Assembly (NCBI GenBank): GCA_032622095.1
Contig: CP136069.1
Location: 154,493,043 to 154,557,042 of the forward strand
From: Siphonodentalium dalli
Lineage: Eukaryota > Mollusca > Scaphopoda > Gadilida > Siphonodentaliidae
Reading direction: 5' to 3'
DNA: 64,000 bases
In this document: in pieces, positions 1 through 12,241 of the stretch
Layout: each line of letters opens with the position of its first letter
Position numbering within the stretch: position 1 is the stretch's first letter
Made by a program: the position numbers and the translations under genes
The notes under the pieces: model-generated
What the model saw: the letters and a program-made list of their open reading frames with translations, nothing else
What the model was told of the DNA's origin: nothing
The model's database searches: none

Positions 1-189
1 TTGAGATGAAAGTTCGCAAGGGTTCATAATGTGGGGTCAGATTTTCCTATTGCGTAAAATTAGGTATCCGTGACCCGTGGTGACTCTGAATATGGCAGTG
101 ATTATTGTAGATTTGGTATCTGTCGTTATTCATTCCAAATTTCAGGACCAACTTTGGTCCGGAAAATGCACACAATGCACATTGGGATA
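1..189. other. Unannotated AT-rich flank
   Basis: No coding potential, RNA gene or repeat was recognised. The short open frames here have no known motif. Confidence 0.4.
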
Positions 190-560
190 ATATATTGATA
201 ATAAACGCTCTTTATTGCTAATTGTTAGTGCCTCTTCATGTCATTTGATGTCAACACCACCCTGTCGTGAAATTCACCGCGTAATTTTCCTTTTGTGTAC
301 CACATTGCTTGCATATTTTCTGGGCTGAATAATAAACGCTCTCTGCGTATCGTGCAATTGATTAATACCCCTTTAAGTCATATGAGGTCAAAGGTGCCTA
401 TTCCATAACATTACCCTTGTCAAGTGATTAATCTGTACTAACGTTTCTACATATCGTCTAAGCTTATAATGAACGCTATTTATTGTTGTTCATAGTTGCC
501 CCTTTAAGGAGTATGAGATCAACGGAACGGGACCTGTATAATAGCGCTCTCCGGGTAAAA
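190..560. repeat. Degenerate tandem repeat, about 138-bp period
   Basis: Related segments beginning with an AATAAACGCTCT-like motif occur near 200, 330 and 467. Each is followed about 30-60 bases later by a motif resembling AGTCATATGAGGTCAA. The spacing is close to 138 bp and the copies are strongly diverged. Similar 'aaagagcgtt' words occur in the CTAG-ending units at 3.7 and 43.3 kb, so this may be decayed transposon DNA. Confidence 0.45.
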
Positions 561-747
561 TAACATCTATATATGACACCAGAGTCAATAAAACCATGAA
601 TACAAGCTATGAATGATATGCCCTCGCAGTTGATGAGGTCTCGAGAATCAGACTTGTCATTACTTACCATGGAGCCAAGAACGGTAACTCTAGCCGCGCT
701 TGCACGCAGTAGCCGCGCCGCGCCGCGCCACACAGAGTTGTCTATCT

Positions 748-752
748 CATAT

Positions 753-792
<40 letters not shown>
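748..792. repeat. (TA)n microsatellite
   Basis: An almost pure TA dinucleotide run directly abuts the CTAG terminus of the neighbouring minus-strand element. TA runs are recurrent next to CTAG-ending elements in this window (40.85, 43.07, 45.95 and 57.6 kb). Confidence 0.9.
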
Positions 793-793
<1 letters not shown>

Positions 794-3586
794 TAGCAGG
801 TTATCCGGCGTTGCCCAGGTTAATGTATGCTGTATTGTATAATCAAATAGCATCACAGAACATGATTATTACAGTCATGGAATATAAGTAGTGGCTGACC
901 TTGTCAATTGTCATTCTGTTTATCGCGATTAATCCGTTCCACCAATAATGAAGTATTTATTTATTTACAACTGCGTATACATTAGACGTTATAATATGAT
1001 ACATGAATATCATAAACACATTAGTTCGATAAAAGATGATAATTGGGTTTTTCATATTGAGATGTATCAATCAATCTAGTGGGTTGGACTAAGATCTCGA
1101 GGACACCTGGCTATCATATCTTCATGAAGATACAGATGTTTCAAAGAAATTTCCAGTTGCTCCTATGTTCATGGTGCTATATATTGGCTAAATATTCTTA
1201 GTTTAAACGAAATGTTGCTGCGCAAATATATCAGCTACATGTGCCAGGCACAGAGCGAGATTTTGAGTTGTTTATGTCAGTCGATGAGTCTGTTCTAAAA
1301 CTCTTGTCAGATGTCAGTATTGGTAGGATCCAGAAAAGTCTTGTGCTACCAACTGCATTTTCTTGTATATCAGAAGAAACTATATTTGACTGCACACTGT
1401 GACCACTATTTTTGAACAGGCCTTCCATATCTCTTGACAAATTGTAACTTTTTGTGGAAACTGTATTGAATGGAACAGACTAAATTTTGTTATTATATAT
1501 ATGCAATCCTCTGACGGTTCGAGGTCTCTCAGTTTGCACGAATATATGTATCTCTTCAATAGAATGATAAATATACGTTTAATGCTTCTTCTAGTTATCT
1601 CTTTTTGCTAGCTCACCGTGTGAATGCCTTGATTGCCATTCCCATCTAAATATGACTGCTAAGAAGATATAATTGTTCAAGTGACTTATGTGGGTCACCA
1701 TATGTCGGGATTGTGAAATGTGAACGCCCAACTACTTAAAATGATATGGAGATGGCCCGGTGACTGTATATAACTTATATGTGGATATCAGCGAATAGCA
1801 ATCTTATCAATAATAGTGCATATCCGCTCGCCACCCGTGACGCAAACGACACCAAATGTGATTTAATTACTGGTATATCATTTGAGAAAAACGTGTATGA
1901 ATTTGGTGGAATTTGGTTTATTAAATCAATTGTTGATGCAACGCTGACTCGAACAACGCCATATTGCGAAGGTGATTATGTATTCGTTTGATGGAAATCA
2001 GCGACAAAACTATTTCACCATATTTTTTTAATTTCCCCTCCCACCAACAGCGTCATTTTAGAAAATGTTAACCCGCACCATTATCTTCCTTGTAAAAAGT
2101 GACCCCTTTTAGAACGCCTTGGTGTCATCTCGATTGTACCGCGTGAAGTTATATATAGAACGCACACAGACAGACAAAAAGACATACAGACAGCGCGATT
2201 TTATTTCTTGTATCATTTGAGAAGAACATGTCTGAATTTGATGGTAATTGGTACTAAAAATATTTTGTATCAATTTTGGTGACCCTCCCGTCCCTATTTC
2301 GGACTCAAGCTGCACACACTAAGACTCATTAGATATTAGAGATGCATATGTATGAAATGGGTGAACACTGGCGAGTATACAAATTCGTATCAAATTTAAG
2401 GTGCCCATATCTCTCACCCATAGGGCACCAATTTGGTGTATCTAAACCACACGATAAGATTCCTCGTATCACGGAGAAGAATATGTATCAATCTGGTGGA
2501 AATCGGCACTAAATATATAGATATAATTTTTGTGTCCCTCTCATCTCTATACACTACTGACTCGAATGGCCCCACTTGTGACATCCTTAAACCACACGAT
2601 TACACTCCTGATATCATGGAGATGATTGTTTAAAAGTTTGGTGATAATCGGTGACTAAACAATTTTTTTTATCAAATTTGGTGCCAATCCCTTCCCTCTC
2701 CATCTCTCACCCAAACAGCACCACTATGGCGTCTATAAATCACGATTAGATTCCTCGTATCATGGATAAGAACGTGTATAAATTTGGTGGAAATTGGCGC
2801 TAAAAAATATTGTGCATCAATTTTGGTGCCCCTGTCCCTTTCAATGCAACCCTGACTCGAATGAGGCCACATTTGACAGATAAAAGCCACACCATTAGAC
2901 TCCTCATACCATGGGGATGATTTTTTATAAGTGTGGTGGCAATCGGCGACTTACTATCAAATTTAGTGCCCACCCCCTCACAATCTCTCATCCAAAAACA
3001 ACAATTTGGCATTGTTAAATCGCATAATTAGATTCCTTGTATCATGAAGAAGAACATATATCAATTTGGTGGAAATCGGCGCTAAAATTAGTTTTATCAA
3101 TTTTTGTGCCCCTCTCCCCTTCCGTTCATCCCTGACTCAAGCGACGCCACTTTTGACACATTTAAACCACACCGTTGGATTCTTCATGTCATAGGGATGA
3201 TTATATGTAAGTTTCGTGGCAATCGGCGACAGAAAACAAAATATGCCCCCCCCCCTTCCGGGCACCCCTGACGCGAACGGCGCGACTTTTGCCATATTTA
3301 AACCACGCCATTAGATTCCTCATATCATGGGGATGATTATATATAAGTTTGGTGGCAATCGGCGATAAATGTTTTTTCTGCCCCTCCCCCTTTTCTGCCC
3401 CTCCCCCTTTTCTGCCCCTGACAACAACGGCGTCACTTTAGGAAATTCTATCCCCGACAATTATCTTTCTCGTAAAAAGCTACTCCTAGTAGACCCCTTT
3501 GGCATCATCTAGATGGTCCCCTGTGAATTTCTATAGAACACAGACATACAGACAGACAGACAGACATTCGCAATTATAGATATAGA
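793..3586 (-). mobile_element. Helitron-like non-autonomous element with internal tandem repeats
   Basis: On the minus strand the element begins with TCTATATCTATAATTGCG (ending at 3586 on the plus strand) and ends with CTAG at 793-796. The CTAG is preceded by a short GC-rich hairpin (CCTGGGCAACGCCGGATAAC). A 5' TC and a 3' hairpin plus CTAG are Helitron hallmarks. The centre carries the dimeric tandem repeat at 1880-3480. No RepHel helicase is encoded, so it is non-autonomous if the assignment holds. Related sequence lies at 57734-59020 in the same orientation and at 47922-49610 inverted. A second, internal copy of the 5' end near 2110-2200 suggests nesting or tandem duplication. Boundaries are inferred from termini and not from an empty site. 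Confidence 0.6.
1880..3480 (-). repeat. Tandem repeat of two alternating monomer types
   Basis: Monomers of roughly 150 bp alternate between two types. One contains 'agaagaa..tgtatcaatttggtggaaat', followed by a 'gactcgaacggc' segment. The other contains 'catggggatgattatataag', followed by a 'tctctcacccaaa' segment. The alternation makes a dimeric unit near 300 bp, repeated about five times with much divergence. The same family appears inverted at 47990-49190 and direct at 49600-50640, so it belongs to a dispersed element and is not a local satellite. Confidence 0.7.
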
Positions 3587-4491
3587 AGATATGTGTGTGT
3601 GTGTGGGTACTTCATAGAATCGAAAACGCTTGGACAGATTGAGCTCAAACTTCCTATCTAAGGGTAAAAACACACGGAAACCGCCGTTGTCGCGTTTTGG
3701 AGAAGCTCTGAGCACCCATTCTTCCCTCCCAATAATCAAAATCACAGCAATCGGCACTTCGGGGTTAATAGCGTTGATAGATAAAGAGCGTTCCTTTTCC
3801 ACAGTGTTTACATAAAGAGCGTCGTTTTCGCTATCGATTTAGATCCAAGAGGCGTAACTCTACTTATCTGTATGACGGGAGTCTGATTGTATTGCCTGTC
3901 GTTCCTAGGAACGGGGGACATTTTCATGATTACAACGTTATCGCTCGAAATATTTTGCAGAGAGATTTCACGACGGGAAGCGTTTGTTTACAATTCAACG
4001 CAACGTTGTCCCTCGAAATATTATGCAGAGAGATTTCACTACGGCATTAATTGACTGTCCGCTCTTTGCGGGGACTATTGACAATCTCGTAAGAGTGGAC
4101 AACCTCTGTCAGGGGCTGCTCAATGGCCACTGGCATGTTAAAAAAAATCATACCTCTTTTGGGGACGGGTATCTAGGAACGGGGAAGCTTAGGACGTGTA
4201 CCATGAATTAACTCATTGAAAAACAAAGAACGCGTTGTCTGTCGTTCTTAGGAAGGGGGGATTTCATCGGGTCAATTTTTTCGCCAGAAACCAAAAATTC
4301 ATTTAAAAAATTAATTAAAAGAATTTAAAATTAAAAAAAAATTTAAATAAAAAAACATTTAATTTATAACAAAGAATTAAATTAAATTAAATTAAAAAAA
4401 AATTAAATAAATATTAAAAAATAAAAATAAAATTTAAAAAACATTAAATTAATATTAAAAAAAACAAAACAAAATTAATAAAAAAAGCTAG
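3587..4491 (+). mobile_element. CTAG-ending Helitron-like unit, 5' truncated
   Basis: This is the first of two adjacent copies of a family with a conserved head ('gtgggtacttcatagaatc') and an A/T-only 3' part. It ends in CTAG at 4488-4491. The expected head with TCTA..TATATTTTGAGACTT is missing, because the minus-strand element to the left abuts it. The best match in the window is the unit ending at 44066. No protein is encoded. Confidence 0.55.
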
Positions 4492-5265
4492 TCTACTATA
4501 TATTTTGAGACTTCTGTATATATATATATGTGTGTATATATGTGTGTATATATGTGTGTATATATGTGGGTACTTCATAGAATCCAAAACGGCTGCGTGG
4601 ATCGAGCTCAAATTTCGTATATAAGTGTAAAAACCCACGGGGATCGTCGACGTCGCATTTTGGACAAGCTCTGAGCACTGATTCTCCACTCCGAATCATC
4701 AAAATCACCGCAAACGCCACTTCGGGGGTTAAGGCATAAACGATCTTTATATTGACCATATTCAGAGTTGTTAACGACGAACGCTCTTTATTGCAATGGA
4801 CATTGCTAAACGACTACCCCGTGCGTACGAAATATGGATGAGAAACGCGAAATGCAATTATCTCGATTAGAAAGGCAGAATTGATCTAAGAGGCGTAACT
4901 CTACGTTTTTATATCGTACAATGGGTTGTTGTGTCATTCTTATGTCTGTATGTCCTAGGAACAGGTGAAATTTCATCGGGTCAGTCTTTTAGGGACGTGT
5001 ACCATGAATTAACTCATGAAAAACAAAAATGCGTGTTGTGTGATGCTGTCGTTTCTAGCAAGGGAAGGGGGGATTTCATCGGGTCAGTTTTTCCGCCCGA
5101 AAAAGGCCGAATAAAATTTAAAAAAAAGAATTAAATTAAAAAAAAAGAATTAAATTAAATTAAATAAAAAAAAATAAAAAATTAACTGTTAAAAAATAAA
5201 AAATAAATAATTTTAAAAATGTCATGTTTCTGACCAACCACGCCAGTGGCGGGCTAATCTGCTAG
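4492..5265 (+). mobile_element. CTAG-ending Helitron-like unit
   Basis: The unit starts TCTACTATATATTTTGAGAC immediately after the CTAG of the previous unit. It ends CTAG at 5262-5265, preceded by a small hairpin around CCACGCCAGTGG. It shares head and tail with the 43.1-44.07 kb unit. The interior from about 5110 is almost pure A/T. It is non-coding. Confidence 0.6.
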
Positions 5266-5909
5266 TTTTATATAAAGGGTGGGCACCCAACTGAAAATAA
5301 AAAAAAAGCTGGGTACCCAACTGAACGAAAGCGGTGGCAGTGACCGTTTCAGCCCCAGTAGCTCATCATATTCAACGTTGTCTATTTAGAGTTATTGTTA
5401 GTTGACATTACTGATTTCGCTGCTATGTTGTACACATATGTTTATAAACATGATGTTTCAATACGAGAAATCTCGTCATTCGAGGATTATATCTAACGAA
5501 AGTAAGAATTAATTCGTTCCATTTGTTCTTGCTCTTCTTGGTAATAATGGCGTAACCCTTTCTATACAAAATGGTTTCTCCCATTAAGTTATAAAGGTGT
5601 ACATGGGATTGGTCTACTAATCATTTGAAGGGGTCTTCGGGATAAATTAGCAGACGACAGTCAGACGAAAAGATAACACCAGTGCTGAATGATTCATATT
5701 CATTGGTAGTCTGGTCGATAAACGCAAATTTTAGGGTCAACCTAGAATACATTCGGACTAAGTTGGTTTATATATCATTTTGAAGAGGAAGATATCCTCT
5801 ATAGCATATCCAAAATCCGCTTTGAGAATTTTTGTAATTCAAGATGACGTCCAATATGGCTGCCATTTTTGGGTAAGACAGTTTGTTGCAATTTGATACA
5901 ATTATAGTG
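5266..5909. other. Unique-looking intergenic DNA
   Basis: No gene, repeat copy or RNA motif was recognised between the CTAG terminus and the first detectable similarity to the foldback element. Confidence 0.4.
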
Positions 5910-8900
5910 AGAATATTTGTCATAGGTATACATATGTATACCTTTTTGTTAAGCTAAGACATAACGCCACCTTTTTATGCCAAAATTGGCACTCACCGCC
6001 CAAGATGGCAGCGATCGGAAGTGGAAAATGTTACGTTTTTTATTGATATCTATAAGATTAGTTTCTACTGTTTGGAACTGGTTTAGAATTGTGACTTTAT
6101 TTTGTATTTAGCAAGTTAACGGATCATCGGGAAAATAAAATAAGCCATATGTAGGGTCCCCACCCCTTCCGATCATTCAAAAAATCATCATTGGGATTAT
6201 AGTCATATTTCATCAAGAAATTGGAAGGACTGTGTGATATTCCGACACAAAGGTATTAAAGTTGTCACTTTGGCTCAAAATGGCTGCCAGAATGGCGGCC
6301 AAAATATGAAAAATGGTAAATATTGCACCAGCTTGTCGCGCAGCCGCTTATATACTTGAATACTAATATTTCTGATGCACCATGATTAATTTCTACTTTT
6401 TTAACAACTGAAATTACCAAAATTATGTGATTTTTGTTATTACAACTTGGCATCAAAATCGGCAAGTAAAATGGAACCATCTTTGGTATCAAATGTGCTT
6501 TTTATTTTTGATATATCTTAAATGTGTGACACTGAGGTGTTTTATACAAAATTACTCAGATGGCTTGCAAAATGGCAACCAAATTTGGTAAAAAGTTGAT
6601 TTGTCACATTTATTCCGAACATTATTCGTTGTTGTTCCGAAAAGGTTGCAAATTGTGACTCACTTGGTTATTAAACATTCTACTTAATCAATTGACAACT
6701 AAATGTTATATTCTGGTTGTCCCAGTACATTATGAGGCGTGACAAATCATTTTAAGAGATGCAATATGAATTTTTGCCGAAAACTTCTTTTGGGATTCTG
6801 TCTATGTTTTTGAACGGAAATTGGCAGAACGTTGAAACGGAACTGTGAGGGGTCATATTATGTGGCTACTCTGGCCTATTAGCATCAAAATGTATTAAGT
6901 TATAAACCGTTTCCTTCGTATTGCATACCAAACGCCATTAAGGTGGAGACACTCTGGTATGATCTCTCTATCGGTTAACATATCATTGAGTTATAGCGAT
7001 AGGAAATCGATAGTCACCCACAGGTACACCAGTGCAACTCACATCCAGTCACTCCATATATACATGAAAACCACATAAGTGAACATATGTCACTCGTTTT
7101 ATACACATACACCTCATCCACCACTATACAGCCACACATGGGTATGCCCATACACCCAACACATGGCCATATATAGCCGTGAGAAAACATGCAGGAACAC
7201 CAGGTATACTCCTACACCTCACCAATGACCATATAGTCACGACCTGTATACCTATTCACTACATTCATGAACATAATATAGTGTAACATCTTGTATACCT
7301 GTTCGCCTCACCATTGGTAATACAGTCACTCCATGGATATGTATATAGTTGCCACATGCATGGCTATATAGGCACTCAAGATATACATATACGCCCCAAC
7401 GATGACAATATAGTCACATTCATGAGCATACATCACTTCTTGTATACATATTTGTCTCGCCGGGGATGATAAAGTCACTCCTTTATATATATTTGCGACA
7501 CCCATGGTCATATTAGAACAGGGATGAATTTGTCTGTGAGAAATTGGGACTTGGGCATCATATATTCAGCCTCGAATAGTCTGTAATATGCCTAACAGAC
7601 ATCCCTCTTTCTTTTGACATTCATACATTTATGTACCACCTTCATTGTGTTGGGAAATCATATGACGGATAGAATGCAAGACATAATTTATTTCACTATA
7701 CTTATGTTGGCAAACGGAAAGGCCTTATGGTCCGTCAGCCAGTGCTCCATTCTGACTTGTTATTGTCATTCCGGAAGGCTAGGCGTGATTTTCGTTGACG
7801 CGGTCAGATGTGGCACCTTGTGAGACACCCACTTACATGTATTTGGTAGCCTATACTTACATGTATTGATGGGTTGTCTGCATTGGTCAACCCATGACCA
7901 TAATCACTCCAGGTGTATATACCTCATCAATTACCTTAAAGTACTTCTAGATATACATATACCCCGCATACGGCCATTCGTACACTTCAGACTTGCAAAA
8001 CTACAGCTCAACTTTGACAATTCAGCCACTCGCTGTATTCTTACACACCGCATCCATGAACATTCAGCTATTAACTGTATACCGGTACACACACCAATGA
8101 AAATACAGCCACAACCGATCAACATATACATCCCACCCATGACCATGATGTCATTATCTATATACACAAGCCCGCCAATGACCATCAAACTGTATTCCGG
8201 GTATGCATATACACTTCAACAACATTTACCCTGCAGTCATCCCATGTACACATATACACATTTCCCATACCATACAACCACTCCATATTTATCCATACAC
8301 CCCATACATTACCATAAAGCCAACTCGTGTATCTATACACCCATCCATGACAATAGAGCCACCCAATGTACACCTGTAATCCCACCCATGACCACACAGT
8401 CACTCCATATATATACACGACACAAAGATGGACAATGTAGCATATCTCGCTATACACATACACAACTTCAACGACCAGACAACCACTTCCTTTATACATG
8501 ATCACCTCACACATGACCATAAGCTACTCCTTATATACATATACATCTCAACGTGGGCACCCCATACATGACCATACAGTCGCACATTGTATAACTATTC
8601 ACATCAGTCATGAATACAATAACTCCATGTATGCATACCCACCTCACCTATAGCCATACATTCAACAGACATACACACTGTATTCAGTTGATCAATGTTG
8701 ATTATACTGGGCCATATTAGCCACATACTATGATCACTCTCGGTTCCGTTTCAACGTTCTGTCCATTTAAGTTAAAAAAACATGGACATAATCCCAAAAG
8801 AAGTTTTCGGCAAAATCTATACTGCATCCCTTAAATGAACTTTGCACGCCTCTCAATGTACTGGGACAACCGGAATAGAACATTTAGTTGACTAAGTAGC

Positions 8901-8950
8901 AAGTTTAAAAACCAAGTGAGTCACAATCTGCTACCTTTTCGGAACAGGAT
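5910..8950. mobile_element. Degraded foldback-type element, copy 1
   Basis: The left arm (about 5910-6960) resembles the left arm of the large foldback element at 30340-31300. Part of it (6620-6870) is repeated in inverted orientation at 8700-8945. Between the arms is a long tandem array of 'accatacagtcactcc..gtatacc' units. The left half of the array and most of the right arm are missing, and the right side stops at about 8950. No open frame shows a transposase. Confidence 0.65.
7020..8690 (+). repeat. About 42-bp minisatellite inside foldback copy 1
   Basis: Degenerate units of about 40-42 bp combine a 'catgaccatacagtcac' part with a 'gtatacctattcacctca' part. About forty units run in one orientation. 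Long open frames in this stretch are a by-product of the repeat lacking stops in one frame, and their Thr/His/Tyr/Ile-rich products resemble no family. Confidence 0.8.
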
Positions 8951-8984
8951 CTTCAATGCTGCACCAGTGCGACTCCAGTCATGC

Positions 8985-9175
8985 GAGGTTAACGACAAAC
9001 GTACATATAACGACTTGTATGTCGTTATATAACCGTGAACGAGTTGAAAGTCGTTATAACGACTTGTAGAAAAATTTACAAGTCGTATTATTTCTACCTT
9101 GTAATTTTTTCTAGCAGTCGTTATAACGACTTTCACAAATCGTTATGACGACTTACAAGTTGTTATAACGAGCTG
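8985..9175. repeat. Cluster of short palindromes, GTCGTTATAACGAC
   Basis: The perfect 14-bp palindrome GTCGTTATAACGAC occurs near 9050 and 9118. Many partial copies ('acgactt', 'aagtcgt', 'cgttat') lie around it in both orientations. The cluster could be a degenerate minisatellite or an AT-rich cruciform-forming site. No protein partner can be inferred. Confidence 0.7.
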
Positions 9176-10334
9176 TTTATCTGAGTGTGTGTTGGTGTTT
9201 GGATGACGGTATAGTGTGGACAAACACCTACTGTGTATGGGTAAATATGAAATATGAATTTACTCACACACTTTACATAATACGGTCTTCAGCGGCATAA
9301 CAACATAACCAAAGTGAGTTGCATGACAGCCATTTCAAATCTTCCCGAGGCTCGTCGTGTGTCAGAGTATCGAACGGGTCACTATTCAATATGCTGTGTT
9401 TACGCAGACTTTATTTTTGTGGCGAGAAAAGTCCAGTCGACAGTAGCTGAACTACAGTCTATCAATAAAGTCACATTAAGATCAGCACACAATGCTTTAC
9501 ACGAGGAGTGGTACTTTTAATGATGAATATATATATAACATAATATTTTAAAGAAACCGATAACTGTTACATGCATGGAGTTTGATATGGAAAAGCACAT
9601 ACATATAACTGGGTCACTGCTGGCTATAATATTCCCCGCAACGCGTCCAGCGAGCTGTAGTCTGTAGAAGCTTGAAGTGAGGTAGATGTAAACATATATA
9701 CGATTTCCAGGGTTGTAGGAGATAAGAAAAGAGGAAACTATGCCAATGTAGCATATGTTGAATGTGGTGTTTCAGATTTTATTATTTTTCAAAACTGTGA
9801 AATTTTAGATGCGTGACATGCTTTTCGTATTCAATTCATGTCATGTGTTTGGTGATAGGAAAATAGCCATGCAGGTTTCTCTCCCTGAAGGTTGCCACAT
9901 GCGCTTGCAAGACCTAATATGTTGAAATAACTTATTTTCTATTTCAAATATTTATCAGTTCTATCATAGCTCTATCAGATAGAATAAGCTTATTTACTGA
10001 CAATTGTTCTTTGTATATATGTGGTGTTTTTGTAAGCTTTTTTGGGTTAAGAATGGTCAATTTATTTTTTTAAATGGTTGGGCGCTTTATGTATGCAACC
10101 CGAGAGGGGCATAAATCAGTGACTTATGGTACATGTACGAACAACCCACGTACATAATTGTTGAGACAGACCATTGCTTTCTAAAATAAAAATGATTCAT
10201 GGGGTATATTTAAGTATGCTAAGGCTAATTGCTCAGCATAGTTTTGACGTACATCACCCCTCCAACATTGCTGGACATTGTGTGTTGCATGACGTTCTAC
10301 ATTATACACCTAGCATTCGCCTTATTTCCTACAG
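9176..10334. other. Sequence upstream of the first recognised exon
   Basis: No exon, promoter element or repeat could be supported. If the cysteine-rich gene starts inside this window its leader exon should lie here or further left, but no signal-peptide exon with a good donor was seen. Confidence 0.35.
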
Positions 10335-10460
10335 CGATCGGCACCAAATATCGAGGAGCATCCTGTTCACAAGGTTCACACGACACCTGTGCGGCAAACC
10401 TCGTATGTGGAAAATGTCCAGAAACTAATGGCGATGCTACGAAGTGTCTGGCTGATGTGG
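10335..10460 (+). CDS. Cysteine-rich secreted-type protein, exon 1 of those seen
   Basis: This is an internal exon of 126 nt. The acceptor is a pyrimidine-rich tract ending TTTCCTACAG and the donor is GTGAGT. It begins and ends in phase 1. The translation contains IGTKYRGASC and five cysteines spaced C-x7-C-x5-C-x2-C-x9-C. No stop is present in this frame. The layout matches the exon at 59492 (GT-K then C-x5-C-x5-C-x2-C-x6-C), which suggests an internal exon duplication. Small disulfide-rich modules on symmetric phase-1 exons are typical of extracellular proteins. The reading frame also stays open through the acceptor into a hydrophobic stretch that mimics a signal peptide, but the pyrimidine tract and the phase pattern argue that this part is intron. 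The specific function is unknown. Confidence 0.72.
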
Positions 10461-11774
10461 GTGAGTCGATATGTTGAATAAGCAGTGACGTGTTTGAAAA
10501 AGTGTGGGAGCAACATTTCTGACCGAAAATATGAAGATATTGTCCTAATATAGTTAAATTTCTCAACCAGTTTCTAAAAGCTGTCGTTTTAGCCCAAAAC
10601 ATGGATTATTTTCTTACATTCAGTTGAAATTTTAGACTTAAAATGGCTATCCGTTGGACGTTTTGGCAATAATAGGGAGTTATATTTTGAGTTAGCTAAC
10701 CAGAGAGGTTCCAATAATTAAAGGTACACAATCCGATCCGGTGGTCACAATATCATCAGATTCCACCAAAACATCATTTCTTGAAATGCCGTTTGAGCTA
10801 TCAGAGTCTATTAATTGACAAAAAAAATAATGCGAACCACTGTCAACTATAGTATAAAATTTCCCAAAAAGTGATATATCAACATTTTGTTCTCAATTTG
10901 GTATCGAGAGTATGTCGGTCGGCATTCGTCCAATATTTGCCAGGCAGCAAAATATTCCAGATGATGAAAATAAAACGGATTTAAAAATCTATATCTGATA
11001 ACTCTGAGGTTTGCCGGATGGGTTCATCGATCCGAATCAAATATTTTGTTTACCCCCGAAGCCAAAGAAATAGTAATTTATTAAAGTTAACTCGAGTTAG
11101 GAATGTTCACATTCACGTGAAGTGTGCAGTTGGAGTTTGACTTTACCAGCAAACTCCATCTCGCCACTAATATTCCAATGGGGACAAATTTTAAAAAGAG
11201 ACAACTCAATTTGCGCTCATTTATTTCCCATTTATCGATAGTTATCTGGATGTTTCATTTGTATTAAATTAATCTTTTCTGTCCATTTTAACACTGTTTT
11301 GATTGGATATTCGAAACTAAAATGTCTCGATCCCTGTCGGTGCCTCATCATTACCGTACCGAATATCCAATCACTTGTCCATTAACGTCGATGGGGTAAC
11401 TGTCACAAGTCATCGACCACATTCGTAGCTAGATTATCAAAGCCCATTGTTTTATGCCGCGACACATGACTTCGTCACGTGACCTCGCGATTAAAATGGC
11501 GACGTCACGTTTCACTTGGTTCATTTATTAAGTTATGAATAGAACTCGACATTGCTTGAATACATTAGGTATATAAAGGATAAACTAATATTTCATTTCT
11601 TTCTTGTCTTATGCAATTCATCTGTTTTTCATTCACCTACTCACGAATTTTATTAACGAAGTCTCGTACATGGGCCCGTGGATATATATGTAAATCTGGC
11701 TGCGATTATGATCGCCCTTGAAAAGCTGGCTACATTTATGACCGATTTGAATAGATGGCTAGGAATGTGATCGA
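10461..11774 (+). other. Intron 1, left part
   Basis: The first part of a 2433-nt intron. No repeat family shared with the rest of the window and no coding exon was recognised before the MITE at 11784. Confidence 0.4.
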
Positions 11775-11783
11775 GGCCTTGTG

Positions 11784-12232
11784 TACGTCTGCAAATGGCA
11801 TGTGTGTCATTTTCAGAATGAGGTACCCAGACGGTGAATTTAGTGATGCTATCCCGCATATCGGGCTAACATCACCAAATTCACCCTCTGGGAACCTAAT
11901 TCTGCTTAGGCCTCAGATCCTGTGAATTATCTATAATTTCAAATTAACATTGTTTTAGTTACTTTTTCCCTTCTGAGAAGTTTCGATATCCCCTAATTTG
12001 CAGAAGGTAAAATGCATTTATAATCGAGGCGACTAATGGGTGTCACCAACTTCAACTGGGGAACTTCAATCTGATCCTAGGTCGCCCATGTATATAGCAG
12101 TTGAGTCCTAAGCAGAATGAGGTTCTCAGAGGGTGAATTTAGTTATGCTAGCCCCCTGTGTGGGATAGCGTCACTAAATTCACCCTTTGGGGACCTCATT
12201 CTGCAAATGACAGACACGCTATTTGCAGGCAT
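11784..12232. mobile_element. Double-hairpin MITE with 9-bp target duplication, copy 1
   Basis: The element is flanked by GGCCTTGTG at 11775-11783 and 12233-12241. Its terminal inverted repeats share a 'ctgcaaat..gtgt.tgtcatt..cagaatgagg' core. Two internal hairpins of about 91 bp lie at 11814-11904 and 12112-12203. Each hairpin runs from CAGAATGAGG to CC(T/A)(C/A)ATTCTG with a stem containing GGTGAATTTAGT. A 9-bp duplication and long inverted repeats are known for Mutator-like elements, so this is a candidate non-autonomous MULE. It encodes nothing. Confidence 0.65.
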
Positions 12233-12241
12233 GGCCTTGTG

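Noticed and set aside
7866..8501. 211-residue open frame, the longest plus-strand frame on the left side.
   Set aside because: It lies wholly in the 42-bp minisatellite. The composition follows the repeat and no domain is visible.
7931..8520. Minus-strand frames rich in Gly, Val and Tyr, resembling a structural protein.
   Set aside because: These are the reverse strand of the same minisatellite.
10229..10334. Hydrophobic N-terminal stretch in frame with exon 1, resembling a signal peptide.
   Set aside because: It overlaps a good pyrimidine tract and AG acceptor, and all sibling exons are spliced in phase 1 at the equivalent position. The open frame is probably chance.
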